Shown here one piece after another: positions 28,729 to 40,699 of a stretch of 64,000 nucleotides of DNA. Position 1 is the first letter of the stretch. Every line of letters begins with the position of its first letter. The translations under genes were made by a program, and so were the position numbers. A model generated the notes under the pieces. That model searched no databases. It was not told the origin of the DNA and worked only from the letters and a program-made list of their open reading frames with translations. The stretch is from the NCBI GenBank assembly GCA_022826565.1, contig JAJDUP010000020.1, forward strand, positions 1-64,000. Reading direction: 5' to 3'. This DNA is from Gemmatimonadota bacterium (GTDB lineage: Bacteria > Gemmatimonadota > Gemmatimonadetes > Longimicrobiales > Gaopeijiaceae).

Positions 28729-30513
28729 GTGTCGACAGCCGCGAGAAGTGCAACGACGATGCGCTCCAATGGAGCGGGCATGGTCACCCTCGACATGGCG
28801 GGCGAAGAGGTCCGAATCGCCGGCTGGGTGCATCGCCGAAGGGATCTGGGAGGACTGGTCTTTCTCGATGTGCGCGACCGGTCCGGACTGCTGCAGGCCT
28901 CGGCGGGCCCCGGCTGGTCGTCGCCCGAGGCGATGGAAGCTGTTCGCGGGCTTGGACCGGAGGACGTAATCGGGATTCGCGGCGTCGTTACGCCCCGTCC
29001 CGAAGCGGCCCGCAACCCCGACATGGCGACCGGCGATGTCGAGGTGCAAATCACGGAGCTGGAGGTCTTCAACAAGGCACGGACGCCGGCCATCCCGGTG
29101 TATCTGCCGCCGGACGAAGAACTGCCCTCCGAGAAGCTGCGGCTGCGGCACCGCGTCCTCGACCTGCGCCGCCACGATCTTCAAGCGAAGCTGATCCTGC
29201 GGCACCAACTCGTCCTGGCCGTACGCAACTACTTCCACGAGCAGGGCTTCGTCGAGATCGAGACGCCGATGCTCACCAAGCCGACTCCCGAAGGCGCGCG
29301 GGATTTCCTGGTCCCCAGCCGGGTCCACCCGGGCGAGTTCTTCGCGCTGCCCCAAAGCCCCCAGATCTACAAGCAGCTCCTGATGATCGCGGGCTTCGAC
29401 CGCTACGTGCAGATCGCGCGCTGCTTCAGGGACGAGGACCTGCGCGCGGACCGGCAGCCCGAGTTCACCCAGATCGATGTCGAGGCGTCCTTCGTCCGGC
29501 CTGACGACATCTACGGGTGGTGCGAGGGCCTGATGGCGCGCCTGGCCGATGTCGCAGGGATCGAAGCGGATCCCCCGTTCCAGCGGTTGACCTATCACGA
29601 GGCGATGGAGCGTTTCGGCTGCGACCGCCCCGATCTCCGGTACGGCCTCGAAATCGGCGACTACAGCGACGTTCTCGGTGCCCTCGACTCCAACATCCTG
29701 CGCGGCGCCGTCGCGAAGGGGGGACGCATTCGGGGCCTCCATCTCACCGGCGGCGCCCGTCTCTCGCGCAAGCAGATCGACGCGATCGAGCGCGCGGCCA
29801 AGGCGGAAGGCGCGCCCGGCCTCTTCTGGGCCAAGATCCAGGAAGACCGCGCCACGGGTCCCATGGGCCGCTTCTTCCGCGACGACACCAGCGCGCGGCT
29901 GGCCCTCTCGCCCGGCGACCTGATCCTCGCGGCCGCCGGCCCCGACCGCGTAACCTCCCCCGCCCTCGACGCCGCGCGCCGCGCCTCCCTCCAGGCGCTG
30001 GAACTCCCCAGGACCACCGCTCACGCATGGCTGTGGGTGACCGGCTTCCCCGTCTTCGAGGAGGGTGCGGACGGCACCATGGGCGCGAATCACCACCCCT
30101 TCGTCCAGCCCCATCCCGACGACATCCACCGCCTCGATTCCGACCCGCTCAGCGTGCGCGGTCTCGCCTACGACCTCGTCTACAACGGCACGGAACTGGG
30201 CTCGGGGAGCGTTCGCGTCCACGACGCCGACCTTCAGGCACGCCTGCTGGGGATGCTCGGCCTGAGCGAGGACGAGATTGCGACCAAGTTCGGCTTCCTC
30301 CTCGAGGCGCTGCGGGCGGGCGCGCCTCCCCACGGTGGCATCGCGCTGGGAATGGACCGTCTTGCGGCCTGGCTTTCGGGCGGGACAAGCTTGAGGGACG
30401 TGATCGCATTCCCGAAGACCACTGCGGCCCGGGCCCTTTATGAAGGTGCCCCCGTCCAGGTCGGAGCGGCCGAGCTGGCCGCGCTCGGGATTTCGGTTGG
30501 AGAAAGCGAATGA
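28729..30513 (+). CDS. aspS: Aspartyl-tRNA synthetase, bacterial type
   Basis: Charges tRNA-Asp. 594 aa: OB-fold anticodon domain (1-~120), class II catalytic core with motif 2 (FRDEDLRADRQPEFTQIDVEAS), the bacterial GAD insertion (~300-420), and motif 3 (GIALGMDRL). GTG 28729 was kept because GGAGA lies ~7 nt upstream; ATG 28759 is possible. In RRRDLGGL the position that is His in non-discriminating AspRSs (RRRDHGG) is Leu, which favours a discriminating enzyme. The second diagnostic position is neither Gly nor Lys, so this is tentative. It overlaps phoH by 4 nt. Confidence 0.97.
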   Translation: MSTAARSATTMRSNGAGMVTLDMAGEEVRIAGWVHRRRDLGGLVFLDVRDRSGLLQASAGPGWSSPEAMEAVRGLGPEDVIGIRGVVTPRPEAARNPDMATGDVEVQITELEVFNKARTPAIPVYLPPDEELPSEKLRLRHRVLDLRRHDLQAKLILRHQLVLAVRNYFHEQGFVEIETPMLTKPTPEGARDFLVPSRVHPGEFFALPQSPQIYKQLLMIAGFDRYVQIARCFRDEDLRADRQPEFTQIDVEASFVRPDDIYGWCEGLMARLADVAGIEADPPFQRLTYHEAMERFGCDRPDLRYGLEIGDYSDVLGALDSNILRGAVAKGGRIRGLHLTGGARLSRKQIDAIERAAKAEGAPGLFWAKIQEDRATGPMGRFFRDDTSARLALSPGDLILAAAGPDRVTSPALDAARRASLQALELPRTTAHAWLWVTGFPVFEEGADGTMGANHHPFVQPHPDDIHRLDSDPLSVRGLAYDLVYNGTELGSGSVRVHDADLQARLLGMLGLSEDEIATKFGFLLEALRAGAPPHGGIALGMDRLAAWLSGGTSLRDVIAFPKTTAARALYEGAPVQVGAAELAALGISVGESE

Positions 30514-31505
30514 CGACCGGGACCATGGTCGAGCACCACCTGAGCGCCGAAGGGGCCGATCAGTTCATCCTCGCGGGGGTGGGCGACGAGAACTTCCGCG
30601 AAGTGGCGTCGCTCTTCGGGGTGCAGGTCGTGTTGCGCGGAGACCACGTCAGGCTCGCCGGCGCCCTCGAATCGGTGGCGGATTCGGCCCGCGTGGTCGA
30701 GCACATGATCGAGCTGGCGCGGCTGGGCAAGGCCTTCCCGGCTTCGGACGTGGCGCGCTTCGCGGCGAGCCTCGATTCGCGCGACGGGCCCGACATCCGC
30801 CGCGGCGACGAGAAGCTGCAGATCTCCGTGCCGGGATCGCGCCGGATCATCGCGCCGCGCTCAGAGGGGCAACGCGCCTACCTCCAGGCCATGGAGGACT
30901 CGGATATCGTCATCAGCATCGGCCCGGCCGGCACGGGGAAGACCTACCTCGCCGTCGCCCGCGCGGTCGATGAGCTGTTCAGGAAGCGCGTGCGGCGGAT
31001 CATCCTGGCGCGCCCGGCGGTCGAGGCGGGGGAGAACCTGGGCTTCCTGCCCGGCGACCTGCAGGAGAAGGTCGACCCGTACCTCCGTCCCCTGTACGAC
31101 GCCCTCGAGGACATGATGCCCGCCGCCCGCGTCCGCCGCGGGATCGGCGACCGCACCATCGAGGTCGTGCCGCTCGCCTACATGCGCGGCAGAACCCTCT
31201 CGGACGCCTTCGTCATCCTCGACGAGGCCCAGAACGCCACCGCCGCCCAGATGAAGATGTTCCTGACCCGCATCGGGGTGAGTTCGCGGGTCGTGATCAC
31301 GGGGGACAAGACCCAGGTCGACCTGCCCAGCGCCCAGGGCTCGGGGTTGATTCAGGTCGAGGAGATCCTCAGGGGCATCGAGGGCATCGAGTTCGTCTAC
31401 CTCGACGAGGGGGACGTGACGCGCCACCGCCTGGTGAAGGAGATCGTCCGGGCCTACGCCGTGGCGGATCAGCGCCGCGGGGGCAGCCGGGACAATGAGC
31501 GGTAG
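30510..31505 (+). CDS. phoH: PhoH/YbeZ-family ATPase
   Basis: PhoH-like P-loop ATPase, usually linked with YbeY in rRNA and RNA metabolism. 331 aa: an N-terminal KH-like/RNA-binding region (~1-115), then Walker [14 protein letters not shown] and Walker [20 protein letters not shown] is a family motif. Its ATG overlaps the aspS stop and its 3' end overlaps pgpH by 11 nt. The phoH-pgpH-ybeY order is conserved in many bacteria and supports the assignment. Confidence 0.96.
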   Translation: MTTGTMVEHHLSAEGADQFILAGVGDENFREVASLFGVQVVLRGDHVRLAGALESVADSARVVEHMIELARLGKAFPASDVARFAASLDSRDGPDIRRGDEKLQISVPGSRRIIAPRSEGQRAYLQAMEDSDIVISIGPAGTGKTYLAVARAVDELFRKRVRRIILARPAVEAGENLGFLPGDLQEKVDPYLRPLYDALEDMMPAARVRRGIGDRTIEVVPLAYMRGRTLSDAFVILDEAQNATAAQMKMFLTRIGVSSRVVITGDKTQVDLPSAQGSGLIQVEEILRGIEGIEFVYLDEGDVTRHRLVKEIVRAYAVADQRRGGSRDNER

Positions 31506-33756
31506 GGGGCGCCGGCGCAGGATGCTGTCGGGAAGGCCGCGGCGGCTGTGGCCGGATGCGGTCGTGCATCACGGCGCGCGGTGGCTTCTCGTCCTCGGCC
31601 TGTCCGTCGGACTCGTGCTGCTGTATCCGTCGGATCCGTCCGTTCTCATCGGGAGGCACGAGGCCGGGACCGTCGCGGAGCGCGACATCATTGCGGTGGC
31701 CGCCTTCGACATCCCCAAGGACTCCGATGTGCTGAGGGCCGAGAGGGAAGCAGCGGCAAGTGCCGTGATTCCCACCTTCATCTTCCAGGACGGCGCCCGC
31801 GAGTCGGCATCCACGGCGCTCGCCCGCTTCTTCACCGATGTCGACTCGGCGGCGGCCGTGAGCGGCGTGGCGGGGATCGGCAGCGTGCTGGCCGCCGCCG
31901 GGATCGACGCGGGCGAGGAGCAGGTCGAGACCCTGGCTGACCCGGCGCGCGCCGAGAGCATCCGGGAGAGCGCGGCGGCGGCGATCGAGGGTATGGCCGA
32001 CCGGGGAATCATCGCGCCCGGCGCCGCCTCCGAGGTCACGGCCGAATCGCTGCGCGTGGTGCGGAGAGGTGGGGCGAGCGTCGTCCCCCGCGCCTCGGTC
32101 CTGTCGGGGCGGGAGTTCTACGACGCAGTCCTCGCGGATCGCGAGCCCGGTGTCGATACCGATCTGCTGCGCCTCGTACTCGCACGCTACATGGTCCCGA
32201 GCCTGGCCCCGGACGCGGCGCGCAATGCCCGGGAAAGGGCCGTCGCGCGCGACTCCATCTCCGTGACGGCCGGACGGGTGCTGGAGGGCGAGGCCATCGT
32301 CCGCGCGAACGATCAGGTGGGTCCGGCCGAACTGCAGAAGCTGGAAGCCTACAGGAACCACCTCCGGACCGCCGGGATTCCCGTGGACGAGTCGAACGTG
32401 AGCGGTGCCTTCGGCGGCCTGATCCTCAATGCGATGATCCTGTCGATCTTCGGCGGGCTGCTCTTCTTCCACCGTCCCGACATCTTTCGCGAATTCCGCT
32501 ATCTCCAGGCCCTTGCCGCCATCACCGCCCTCTACTTCGCGGGCGCATTCTTCGTGGCCCGCCTGGCCTTCCCGGGTCCCGTCCTTCCCACCGTCTTCGT
32601 CACCGTCGCGCTCGCGATCCTGTGGGACGGGCGACTGGCCCTGGTGTCGCTGCTGGTGCTGTCGGCCCTCACCGCGGCCCAGGAGCCCTTCGCCTCGGTC
32701 GACACCTTCTTCGTCGCCCTCGCGGGCGGCGCCGCGGCGGCCCTGGCGGTGCGCAGCTTCCGGCGCCTGTCCCAGACCTGGCTCCTCATCGCCATCACCT
32801 TCGGCGCCTACGCGCTCGTCCTCGCCGCGGTGCTGCTGCGGGGCGCCGACTTCGAGTTCCTCCCGGCGCTCGGCTGGGCGCTCCTCGGCACGATCGCCTG
32901 GTCGATGCTGGCGATCGGCTTCCTGCCGGCCTTCGAGTGGATGACCGGCCGCACCACCGACCAGACCCTGATCAGCTGGGCCGACCCGAACCGGACACTC
33001 ATCAAGCAGCTGGCCACGGACGCCCCCGGCACCTACGCGCACACCATCCAGGTCGCCAACCTCGCCGAAGCCGGCGCAAACGACATCGGGGCCAACGCCG
33101 CGCTCTGCCGTGCGGGCGCCTACTACCACGACGTGGGCAAGATGGTGCACCCCGACCTGTTCATCGAGAACCAGAGCGGCGACAATCCCCACGACACCAT
33201 GACCCCCGATGCCTCGGCGGCGGTGGTGCGCGGGCACGTCATCGAGGGGGTCCGCATGGCGCGGCGGGAGAAGGTCCCGGAGGTGATCGTCGACTTCATC
33301 TCGGAGCACCACGGCGACCAGACCATAAGCTTCTTCCTCGACAAGGCAAGCGAGAACGCCGAGAAGGAAGGACGCGATCCGCCCGATCCCGCCCGGTTCC
33401 GCTACCCCGGCCCCCGGCCGAAGAGCCGCGAGACCGCCATCGTCATGCTGGCCGACTCGGTGGAGTCGGCGACGCGCGCGATGAACAGGCCCGATCGGCA
33501 GAGGATCACCCGCCTGATCCAGGATATCTTCGCGGGCAAGCTGGATCGCGGCCAGCTGGACAACGCCGCGCTTACGCTGAAGGACCTCACCCTCCTCAGA
33601 AAGCGGTTCCTCAAGATCCTGGCCGGCATTCACCACCGCCGGATCGAGTACCCCGGCACGCGCCACCTGACGGCCGAAAGCCCGGGCTCCGGAGATCCCG
33701 AAGCGCCGGGCCAGGCCGCCCCGCAGGCGCCGGCGGCGGGGGAGAAGGCACCGTGA
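31495..33756 (+). CDS. pgpH: 7TM-HD phosphodiesterase, PgpH-like (c-di-AMP hydrolysis)
   Basis: 753 aa. TM1 at ~27-45, an extracytoplasmic 7TMR-HDED domain (~50-300), a 7TM-7TMR_HD membrane domain (~310-480), then a cytoplasmic HD domain (~505-715). HD residues: [33 protein letters not shown] and LADSVES. The family degrades cyclic di-AMP to pApA, as shown for Listeria PgpH; whether this organism makes c-di-AMP cannot be seen here. It overlaps phoH and ybeY, so it is in the same operon. Confidence 0.94.
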   Translation: MSGRGRRRRMLSGRPRRLWPDAVVHHGARWLLVLGLSVGLVLLYPSDPSVLIGRHEAGTVAERDIIAVAAFDIPKDSDVLRAEREAAASAVIPTFIFQDGARESASTALARFFTDVDSAAAVSGVAGIGSVLAAAGIDAGEEQVETLADPARAESIRESAAAAIEGMADRGIIAPGAASEVTAESLRVVRRGGASVVPRASVLSGREFYDAVLADREPGVDTDLLRLVLARYMVPSLAPDAARNARERAVARDSISVTAGRVLEGEAIVRANDQVGPAELQKLEAYRNHLRTAGIPVDESNVSGAFGGLILNAMILSIFGGLLFFHRPDIFREFRYLQALAAITALYFAGAFFVARLAFPGPVLPTVFVTVALAILWDGRLALVSLLVLSALTAAQEPFASVDTFFVALAGGAAAALAVRSFRRLSQTWLLIAITFGAYALVLAAVLLRGADFEFLPALGWALLGTIAWSMLAIGFLPAFEWMTGRTTDQTLISWADPNRTLIKQLATDAPGTYAHTIQVANLAEAGANDIGANAALCRAGAYYHDVGKMVHPDLFIENQSGDNPHDTMTPDASAAVVRGHVIEGVRMARREKVPEVIVDFISEHHGDQTISFFLDKASENAEKEGRDPPDPARFRYPGPRPKSRETAIVMLADSVESATRAMNRPDRQRITRLIQDIFAGKLDRGQLDNAALTLKDLTLLRKRFLKILAGIHHRRIEYPGTRHLTAESPGSGDPEAPGQAAPQAPAAGEKAP

Positions 33757-34181
33757 TCACCATTCACATCAACGCGGCCGAGCCGTGCACCGTCCCCGGG
33801 GACCTCCTCGAGCGGGCGCTCCGCGAAGCGTTCCGCCGCGAAGGGGTGTCCTCTGCCGAGCTGTCGGTCAGCTTCGTCACCGACGCCGAGATCGCGAGCC
33901 TCCACGGCCGCTACCTGGGCCGCGACGAGACCACCGACGTCCTTTCGTTCGCCCTTCACGGCGACGGCGAAGACCCCCTCGGCGACGTCTATGTCGGCCA
34001 CGCGCAGGCGTTGAGGCAGGCGGCCGAGACCGGTGCGGCGCCGGAAGAGGAACTGACCCGCCTGGCCGTCCATGGCGCGCTGCACGTGCTCGGCTACGAT
34101 CACCCCGCGGGCCCCGAGCGCCTCGCTAGTGAAATGTTTCACAAGCAGGAGGCGATCGTGCGAAGGGCGGTGAGCGGATGA
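33753..34181 (+). CDS. ybeY: Endoribonuclease YbeY
   Basis: Metal-dependent RNase for 16S rRNA maturation and late ribosome quality control. 142 aa from GTG 33753, which overlaps the pgpH stop (GTGA). The zinc motif H...H....H appears as HGALHVLGYDH near the C-terminus, with DETTDVLSFAL upstream. The ORF track shows it only as the tail of a 519-aa frame read out of frame through pgpH. Stop and mgtE start overlap (ATGA). Confidence 0.95.
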   Translation: MITIHINAAEPCTVPGDLLERALREAFRREGVSSAELSVSFVTDAEIASLHGRYLGRDETTDVLSFALHGDGEDPLGDVYVGHAQALRQAAETGAAPEEELTRLAVHGALHVLGYDHPAGPERLASEMFHKQEAIVRRAVSG

Positions 34182-35542
34182 GCTCCGAAAGGCCCCCGAT
34201 CGGCGTGGATCCGACCGCGCAGGAGGAGCTGAGGGCGCTGGCCCAGGAGGAGCACATCGAGCTCCCGGACTGGGTCGCCGGGATGCATCCGTCGGATATC
34301 GCCGACTTCGTGGCGTCGGTCACCTCCGAGGCGGGTCAGCTGGAGATCCTCGAGGCGCTGCCGGACGAGGTCGCATCCGAGACGCTTGCCGAAATGGAGG
34401 AGTACGAAGACCGGGCCGAACTCCTCTCCGCCCTCGACGACAAGCGCGGCGCGGCCCTCCTGCAGGAACTCGCGGACGACGACGCCGCGGACCTGCTCGG
34501 CGAGATGGAGCCCGACGACCGCGACCGCATGCTCGCCGCGCTGCCCAGCACCGAAGCCGGCGAGATCCGCGACCTGCTCCGCTACGGCGAAGAGACCGCC
34601 GGCGGGCTGATGACGACCGCCCTCGTATCGGTCGCCGCCGAGTCCAGCGGGGGCGAGGCCATCGCCGAAATCCGCAGGCAAGGGCGCGAGGTCGAGGACT
34701 TCTACTCCGTCTTCGTCGTGGGCGACAAAGACCGGCTTCGCGGCACCGTCCCCCTCGCCGATCTCATCCTCGCCGACCCCGAAGCGCCGGTCGAATCGCT
34801 GGTCGAACCCATCTCGGCCGTGGTGCATCCGGGCACCGACCAGGAGGAAGTCGGTCGCATCATGGCGCGGTACAACCTCGTCAGCATCCCGGTTGTCGAC
34901 GAGGAAGGCGCCCTCCTCGGCCAGATCACCTTCGACGACGTGATCGACGTGATCGAAGCCGAGACCACCGAGGACATCCTCAAGCTGGCCGGCGTGTCCG
35001 ACGAGGAGGAGCTCCAGGCCGGGTGGGGCGACTCGGTGCGCTCACGGCTGCCGTGGCTGACGCTGAACCTGGTGACCGCCGGATTGGCCGCGATGGTGAT
35101 CCTCCGCTTCGAAGGCCTGATTGCCCAGTTCGCCTTTCTCGCCTTCCTCATGCCCGTCATCGCCGCCCTGGGCGGAAACACCGGCACGCAGGCGCTCGCC
35201 GTGACGATCCGCCGCATCGCGGTCGGCGACGGCCTCGGCTCCCACCACTTTCCCGCGGTCGGCAAGGAGGTGCTGGTAGGGCTCGTCAACGGCCTCGTCC
35301 TGGGCGGACTCTTCGCAGCCTTCGCCTACCTCTGGTGGGGCGGCGACCCGCGCATCGGGCTGGTCGTGCTCCTCGCCATGTGGGCCAACATCATCGTGGC
35401 GGGCTTCGCGGGGGCGCTGATCCCCACCGTCCTCGACCGGCTCGGCGTCGACCCGGCCGTCGCCTCGTCCGTCTTCGTCCACACCCTCACCGACCTGGTG
35501 GGCTTCGTCATGGTACTCAGTCTCGCCAGCGCGCTACTGTAG
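34178..35542 (+). CDS. mgtE: Magnesium transporter MgtE
   Basis: 454 aa. A cytosolic N domain of acidic helical repeats (~30-150, LEALPDEVASETLAEMEEYEDRAELL-like), two CBS domains (~150-285, with EEETAGGLM-type entry and IPVVDEEGALLGQITFDDV), then five membrane helices (~300-454) with the pore motif PVIAALGGNTGTQA. The N and CBS domains normally sense Mg2+ and close the pore. Its position behind ybeY, linked by an ATGA overlap, ties Mg2+ uptake to ribosome-maturation genes in one transcript. Confidence 0.96.
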   Translation: MSSERPPIGVDPTAQEELRALAQEEHIELPDWVAGMHPSDIADFVASVTSEAGQLEILEALPDEVASETLAEMEEYEDRAELLSALDDKRGAALLQELADDDAADLLGEMEPDDRDRMLAALPSTEAGEIRDLLRYGEETAGGLMTTALVSVAAESSGGEAIAEIRRQGREVEDFYSVFVVGDKDRLRGTVPLADLILADPEAPVESLVEPISAVVHPGTDQEEVGRIMARYNLVSIPVVDEEGALLGQITFDDVIDVIEAETTEDILKLAGVSDEEELQAGWGDSVRSRLPWLTLNLVTAGLAAMVILRFEGLIAQFAFLAFLMPVIAALGGNTGTQALAVTIRRIAVGDGLGSHHFPAVGKEVLVGLVNGLVLGGLFAAFAYLWWGGDPRIGLVVLLAMWANIIVAGFAGALIPTVLDRLGVDPAVASSVFVHTLTDLVGFVMVLSLASALL

Positions 35543-35544
35543 CC

Positions 35545-36708
35545 ATGACCGCCGGCCGCCCCACGCGCGAAGAGCGGAACCGCCGCCTCACGGCCGACTT
35601 CCGGCGCGGCAGGCGTCCCGCCCTCGCCCGCGCCATCTCGATGGTCGAGGCCGGCCATCCGCGCGCCACCGAAATCCTCCACGACCTCCTCCTGGTCGAG
35701 CCCCGGGCGCGACGCATCGGCATCACGGGCCCGCCCGGCGCGGGCAAGTCCAGCCTCGCCACACTCCTCGCCAAGCTCCTCCGCGAACGGGACGAGGACG
35801 TCGCGATCGTCGCCGTCGACCCCACCTCGCCCTTCTCCGGCGGCGCACTCCTCGGCGACCGCATCCGCATGAACGAGCTCTCCGTCGACCCGGGCATCTT
35901 CATTCGCTCGATGGCCACCCGCGGCTCCCTCGGCGGCCTGGCCGCAACGACGCGCGAGGTGATCGACCTCCTCGACGCCTTCGGCTTCGCCAACATCATC
36001 GTCGAGACGGTCGGCGTGGGGCAGACGCAGTTCGAGATCCAGGCCGCGACCGACTCTACCGTCGTCGTCCTCGTCCCCGAATCGGGCGACGGAATCCAGG
36101 CGATGAAGGCCGGCCTGATGGAGATCGCCGACATCTTCGTCGTCAACAAGTCCGACCGCATCGGCGCCGACCGCATGGTGCGCGAGATCGGGCAGGCGCT
36201 GATGCTCCGCGCGGGACGGGCCTCGCACGACGTGCCCGCGCACCACGGTGTGGATCTGTCGGGGGTGGGAGCTTCGACCCGGACGGACGCCACGGAGACC
36301 CCGGCCGAGGATCCCGCCGGCCACCCGGGGCGCCTGCGGGAGACCGCCTCCCCACGCTGGGATATCCCGGTGCTGAAGACCTCGGCGGGCCGCGGCGAGG
36401 GGATCGACGCCCTCCTCGAGGCCATCCTCTCGCACGGCGGCTACCTGGCCGATTCGGGGACGCTCGAAGCGCGCCGCGCCGATCGCGCCCGGGGACGCAT
36501 TCGCGATGTCGTGGAGCGCCGGCTGCGCCACCGCGCGGACCGCTTCTTCGCCTCGGACCCGAACCTCGCGGAGTGGGTAGAAGCCGTCAGGACCGGCCGC
36601 GCGACCGCCTACGGCGTGGCGGATCGCATCGTTCCCGCCATATTAGAGTCAGGGCCGGAGGGCTCCCGCATCCCGCCGGACGGCGCCGCCGGGCAGGAGG
36701 ACTGCTGA
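35545..36708 (+). CDS. meaB: MeaB/ArgK-type G-protein chaperone of a B12-dependent mutase
   Basis: A SIMIBI GTPase that protects and loads adenosylcobalamin-dependent acyl-CoA mutases. 387 aa from ATG 35545. Walker A: GITGPPGAGKSSLA; also VDPTSPFSGGALLGDRIRM and VETVGVGQ; the base-recognition motif is VNKSD. There is a Pro/Asp-rich insertion (about residues 230-270) between the G4 and G5 regions that is longer than in typical MeaB. It lies 1 nt before the mutase large-subunit gene, so the client is the next gene. Confidence 0.95.
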   Translation: MTAGRPTREERNRRLTADFRRGRRPALARAISMVEAGHPRATEILHDLLLVEPRARRIGITGPPGAGKSSLATLLAKLLRERDEDVAIVAVDPTSPFSGGALLGDRIRMNELSVDPGIFIRSMATRGSLGGLAATTREVIDLLDAFGFANIIVETVGVGQTQFEIQAATDSTVVVLVPESGDGIQAMKAGLMEIADIFVVNKSDRIGADRMVREIGQALMLRAGRASHDVPAHHGVDLSGVGASTRTDATETPAEDPAGHPGRLRETASPRWDIPVLKTSAGRGEGIDALLEAILSHGGYLADSGTLEARRADRARGRIRDVVERRLRHRADRFFASDPNLAEWVEAVRTGRATAYGVADRIVPAILESGPEGSRIPPDGAAGQEDC

Positions 36709-36709
36709 C

Positions 36710-38428
<1,719 letters not shown>

Positions 38429-38513
38429 TCGCATCGCTCGGCTGTCCGATCCGCGATTCAGGCCCCATGTTGAGCGGTAGCCCCAGCCGTTCACGCACCT
38501 CGGGAGGTTCCCC

Positions 38514-40601
38514 ATGCTGGCATTCGACCTCGGTCTGCTGCGCTCGCTGCAGCGCAACGCACGTCTCGCCGTCATCGCGCTTGCCGCCGTCGTCGCGGCC
38601 TCTTCAAGCACAGCCCCACTGTTCGCCCAGACCCCCCTCTCCCTCGACACCTGGCTCGACTGGGAGCGCGTCTCAGACCCGCGCATCTCGCCCGACGGGT
38701 CACAGGTCGTCTACACGCACGGCTGGGTCGACAAGATGAACGACAGCTGGGAGTCGTCGATCCGCATCGTGAACTCGGACGGATCGCGCCCCCGCGACCT
38801 CATCGCCGGCTCGTCCCCGCGCTGGTCCCCCAGCGGCGACCGCATCGCCTTCCTCGCGCCGGACGACGAGGGCAACACCCAGATCTTCGTGCGCTGGATG
38901 GACGCGGAGGGAGCGGTTTCCCCGGTCACGCGCCTCACCGAGACCCCTTCCGACATCGCCTGGTCGCCCGACGGCACGCAGCTGTCCTTCACCATGAGCG
39001 TCCCCGCGGAAAACCCGAGCTCCCGCCACTGGCAGGTCTCGCTGCCGCGCCCGGAAGGCGCCGACTGGACGCCCGGCCCCCGCATCATCGAGAGCCTCGT
39101 CTACCGCCAGGACCGCGTCGGATTCCTCGACGAGACCTTCCGCCACATCTTCGTCGTGCCGGCCGGCGGCGGCACCCCCCGCCAACTCACCCGCGGGGAT
39201 CACAACTACGGCGCGCCCGTCTGGGAGCCGAACGGCGAGACCCTGCTCTTCAGCGGCCTTATCGAAGACGATGCGCTGTATCGTTGGCAGGAGAGCGAAG
39301 TCTACAGGCTCGGCGTCGCTTCCGGCGAACTATCCCTGGTCACCACGCGGAAAGGCCCTGACGGGGCTCCGGCCCCTTCCCCCGACGGCCGCATGATCGC
39401 ATACGTCGGCCACGACACGACCACCTTCGACTACATCGAGTCCACGCTCTACGTCATGAACGCGGACGGATCGAACCCGCGGGCGCTCACCACCGACCTC
39501 GACCGCACCCCGCGCGGCCTCCAGTGGGCGCCGGACGGCAGCGGCGTCTATTTCAACGTCCAGGCCGATGGCTACGCGAACATCATGCATGCGTCGATCG
39601 GCGGCGACGTCCGCGCCGCGAGCGAGGGCCCGCAGATGTTCTCGCTGAGCGACGTGAGCGCAGGCGGCATGGCGGTCGGAACCTGGGGCGACGCCCACGA
39701 ACCGGGCGACATCTACGCCTTCCCCTTGGACCGGCCGGACCAGCGCACGCGCCTCACCGCGGTGAACGCCGAAGTCCTGGCCGGGGTGACCCTCGGCGAG
39801 GTCGAACAGATCTGGGCCGAATCGTCGCACGATGGCCTGGCGATCCACGGCTGGGTCATCAAGCCCCCCGGCTTCGACCCCTCGCGCCGGTACCCCATGA
39901 TGCTCGTCATCCACGGCGGACCGCACGGCATGTACAACGGCGGCTTCAACTTCGGCTGGCAGGAGCACGCGGCGAACGGGTACGTCGTCCTCTACACCAA
40001 TCCGCGGGGGAGCTCCGGCTACGGCACCGAGTTCGGCAACGCCATCCAGTACGACTACCCCAACAACGACTTCCACGACCTCATGTCGAGCGTCGACGAA
40101 CTCCTGTCGCGGGGCTACGTCGACGAGGACAACATGTTCGTCTACGGCTGCTCCGGCGGCGGCGTCCTCACGGCCTGGGTCGTCGGCCACACCGACCGCT
40201 TCCGCGCCGCCTCGTCGAACTGCCCCGTGACCAACTGGCTCGCCTTCCCCGGGGAGGTCGACGGGAACCCGCTGCGCTGGTACGCCGACTTCGAGCACTT
40301 CCCGTGGGAGGACCCGAGCGAGCACATTCGCCGCTCACCGATCATGTATGTCGGCGACGTGACCACGCCCACCATGCTCATGACGGGCGAGCTCGACCTG
40401 CGCACCCCGATGTCGCAGACCGAGCAGTTCTACCAGGCGCTCAAGGCGCAGAACAAGCCCACCGCGATGCTGCGGTTCCAGGGCGAGTGGCACGGCACGT
40501 CCCGCCTGCCGTCAAACTTCATCCGCACCCAGCTGTACCTGCGGCAGTGGTTCGAGCGCTGGGGGACGCACGACGACCGGCCGGCGGCGAGTGAGGGGTG
40601 A
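38514..40601 (+). CDS. Secreted S9-family (acylaminoacyl-peptidase-like) serine peptidase
   Basis: 695 aa. An N-terminal signal sequence (AVIALAAVVAASSSTAPLFAQ), a beta-propeller of WD40/TolB-like repeats (~50-420; SPDGSQVVYTH, RWSPSGDRIAFLAP), then the alpha/beta-hydrolase peptidase domain (~430-680). Triad: Ser547 in YGCSGGG, Asp628 in GELDLRTP and His660 in GEWHGTS. The Ser motif differs from the usual GWSYGG of S9C peptidases. Predicted to digest peptides outside the cytoplasm. It lies 85 bp after the mutase gene and probably has its own promoter. Confidence 0.93.
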   Translation: MLAFDLGLLRSLQRNARLAVIALAAVVAASSSTAPLFAQTPLSLDTWLDWERVSDPRISPDGSQVVYTHGWVDKMNDSWESSIRIVNSDGSRPRDLIAGSSPRWSPSGDRIAFLAPDDEGNTQIFVRWMDAEGAVSPVTRLTETPSDIAWSPDGTQLSFTMSVPAENPSSRHWQVSLPRPEGADWTPGPRIIESLVYRQDRVGFLDETFRHIFVVPAGGGTPRQLTRGDHNYGAPVWEPNGETLLFSGLIEDDALYRWQESEVYRLGVASGELSLVTTRKGPDGAPAPSPDGRMIAYVGHDTTTFDYIESTLYVMNADGSNPRALTTDLDRTPRGLQWAPDGSGVYFNVQADGYANIMHASIGGDVRAASEGPQMFSLSDVSAGGMAVGTWGDAHEPGDIYAFPLDRPDQRTRLTAVNAEVLAGVTLGEVEQIWAESSHDGLAIHGWVIKPPGFDPSRRYPMMLVIHGGPHGMYNGGFNFGWQEHAANGYVVLYTNPRGSSGYGTEFGNAIQYDYPNNDFHDLMSSVDELLSRGYVDEDNMFVYGCSGGGVLTAWVVGHTDRFRAASSNCPVTNWLAFPGEVDGNPLRWYADFEHFPWEDPSEHIRRSPIMYVGDVTTPTMLMTGELDLRTPMSQTEQFYQALKAQNKPTAMLRFQGEWHGTSRLPSNFIRTQLYLRQWFERWGTHDDRPAASEG

Positions 40602-40671
40602 GTCTGTCTCCGGCCGCCGCAATCGGGGAGTGACGCCGTCGCCGGCCCGCGCAATGGGAATGGGGACAAGC

Positions 40672-40699
40672 GCTATCATTATGATATCATAGTGATAGC
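40672..40699. repeat. 28-bp near-perfect palindrome
   Basis: GCTATCATTATGATATCATA followed by GTGATAGC: 13 of 14 base pairs are symmetric, with no spacer at the centre (one T/G mismatch pair). It can also be read as two overlapping TATCA-N3-TGATA sites 11 bp apart. It is far more AT-rich than its surroundings. The lack of a loop and of a U-tract argues for an operator over a terminator. Confidence 0.7.

Noticed and set aside
27457-30333. 958-aa minus-strand ORF suggesting a fused RlmN
   Set aside because: The part beyond 28515 is antisense to aspS with no recognisable domain; RlmN homology starts at MTSERPNLLG.
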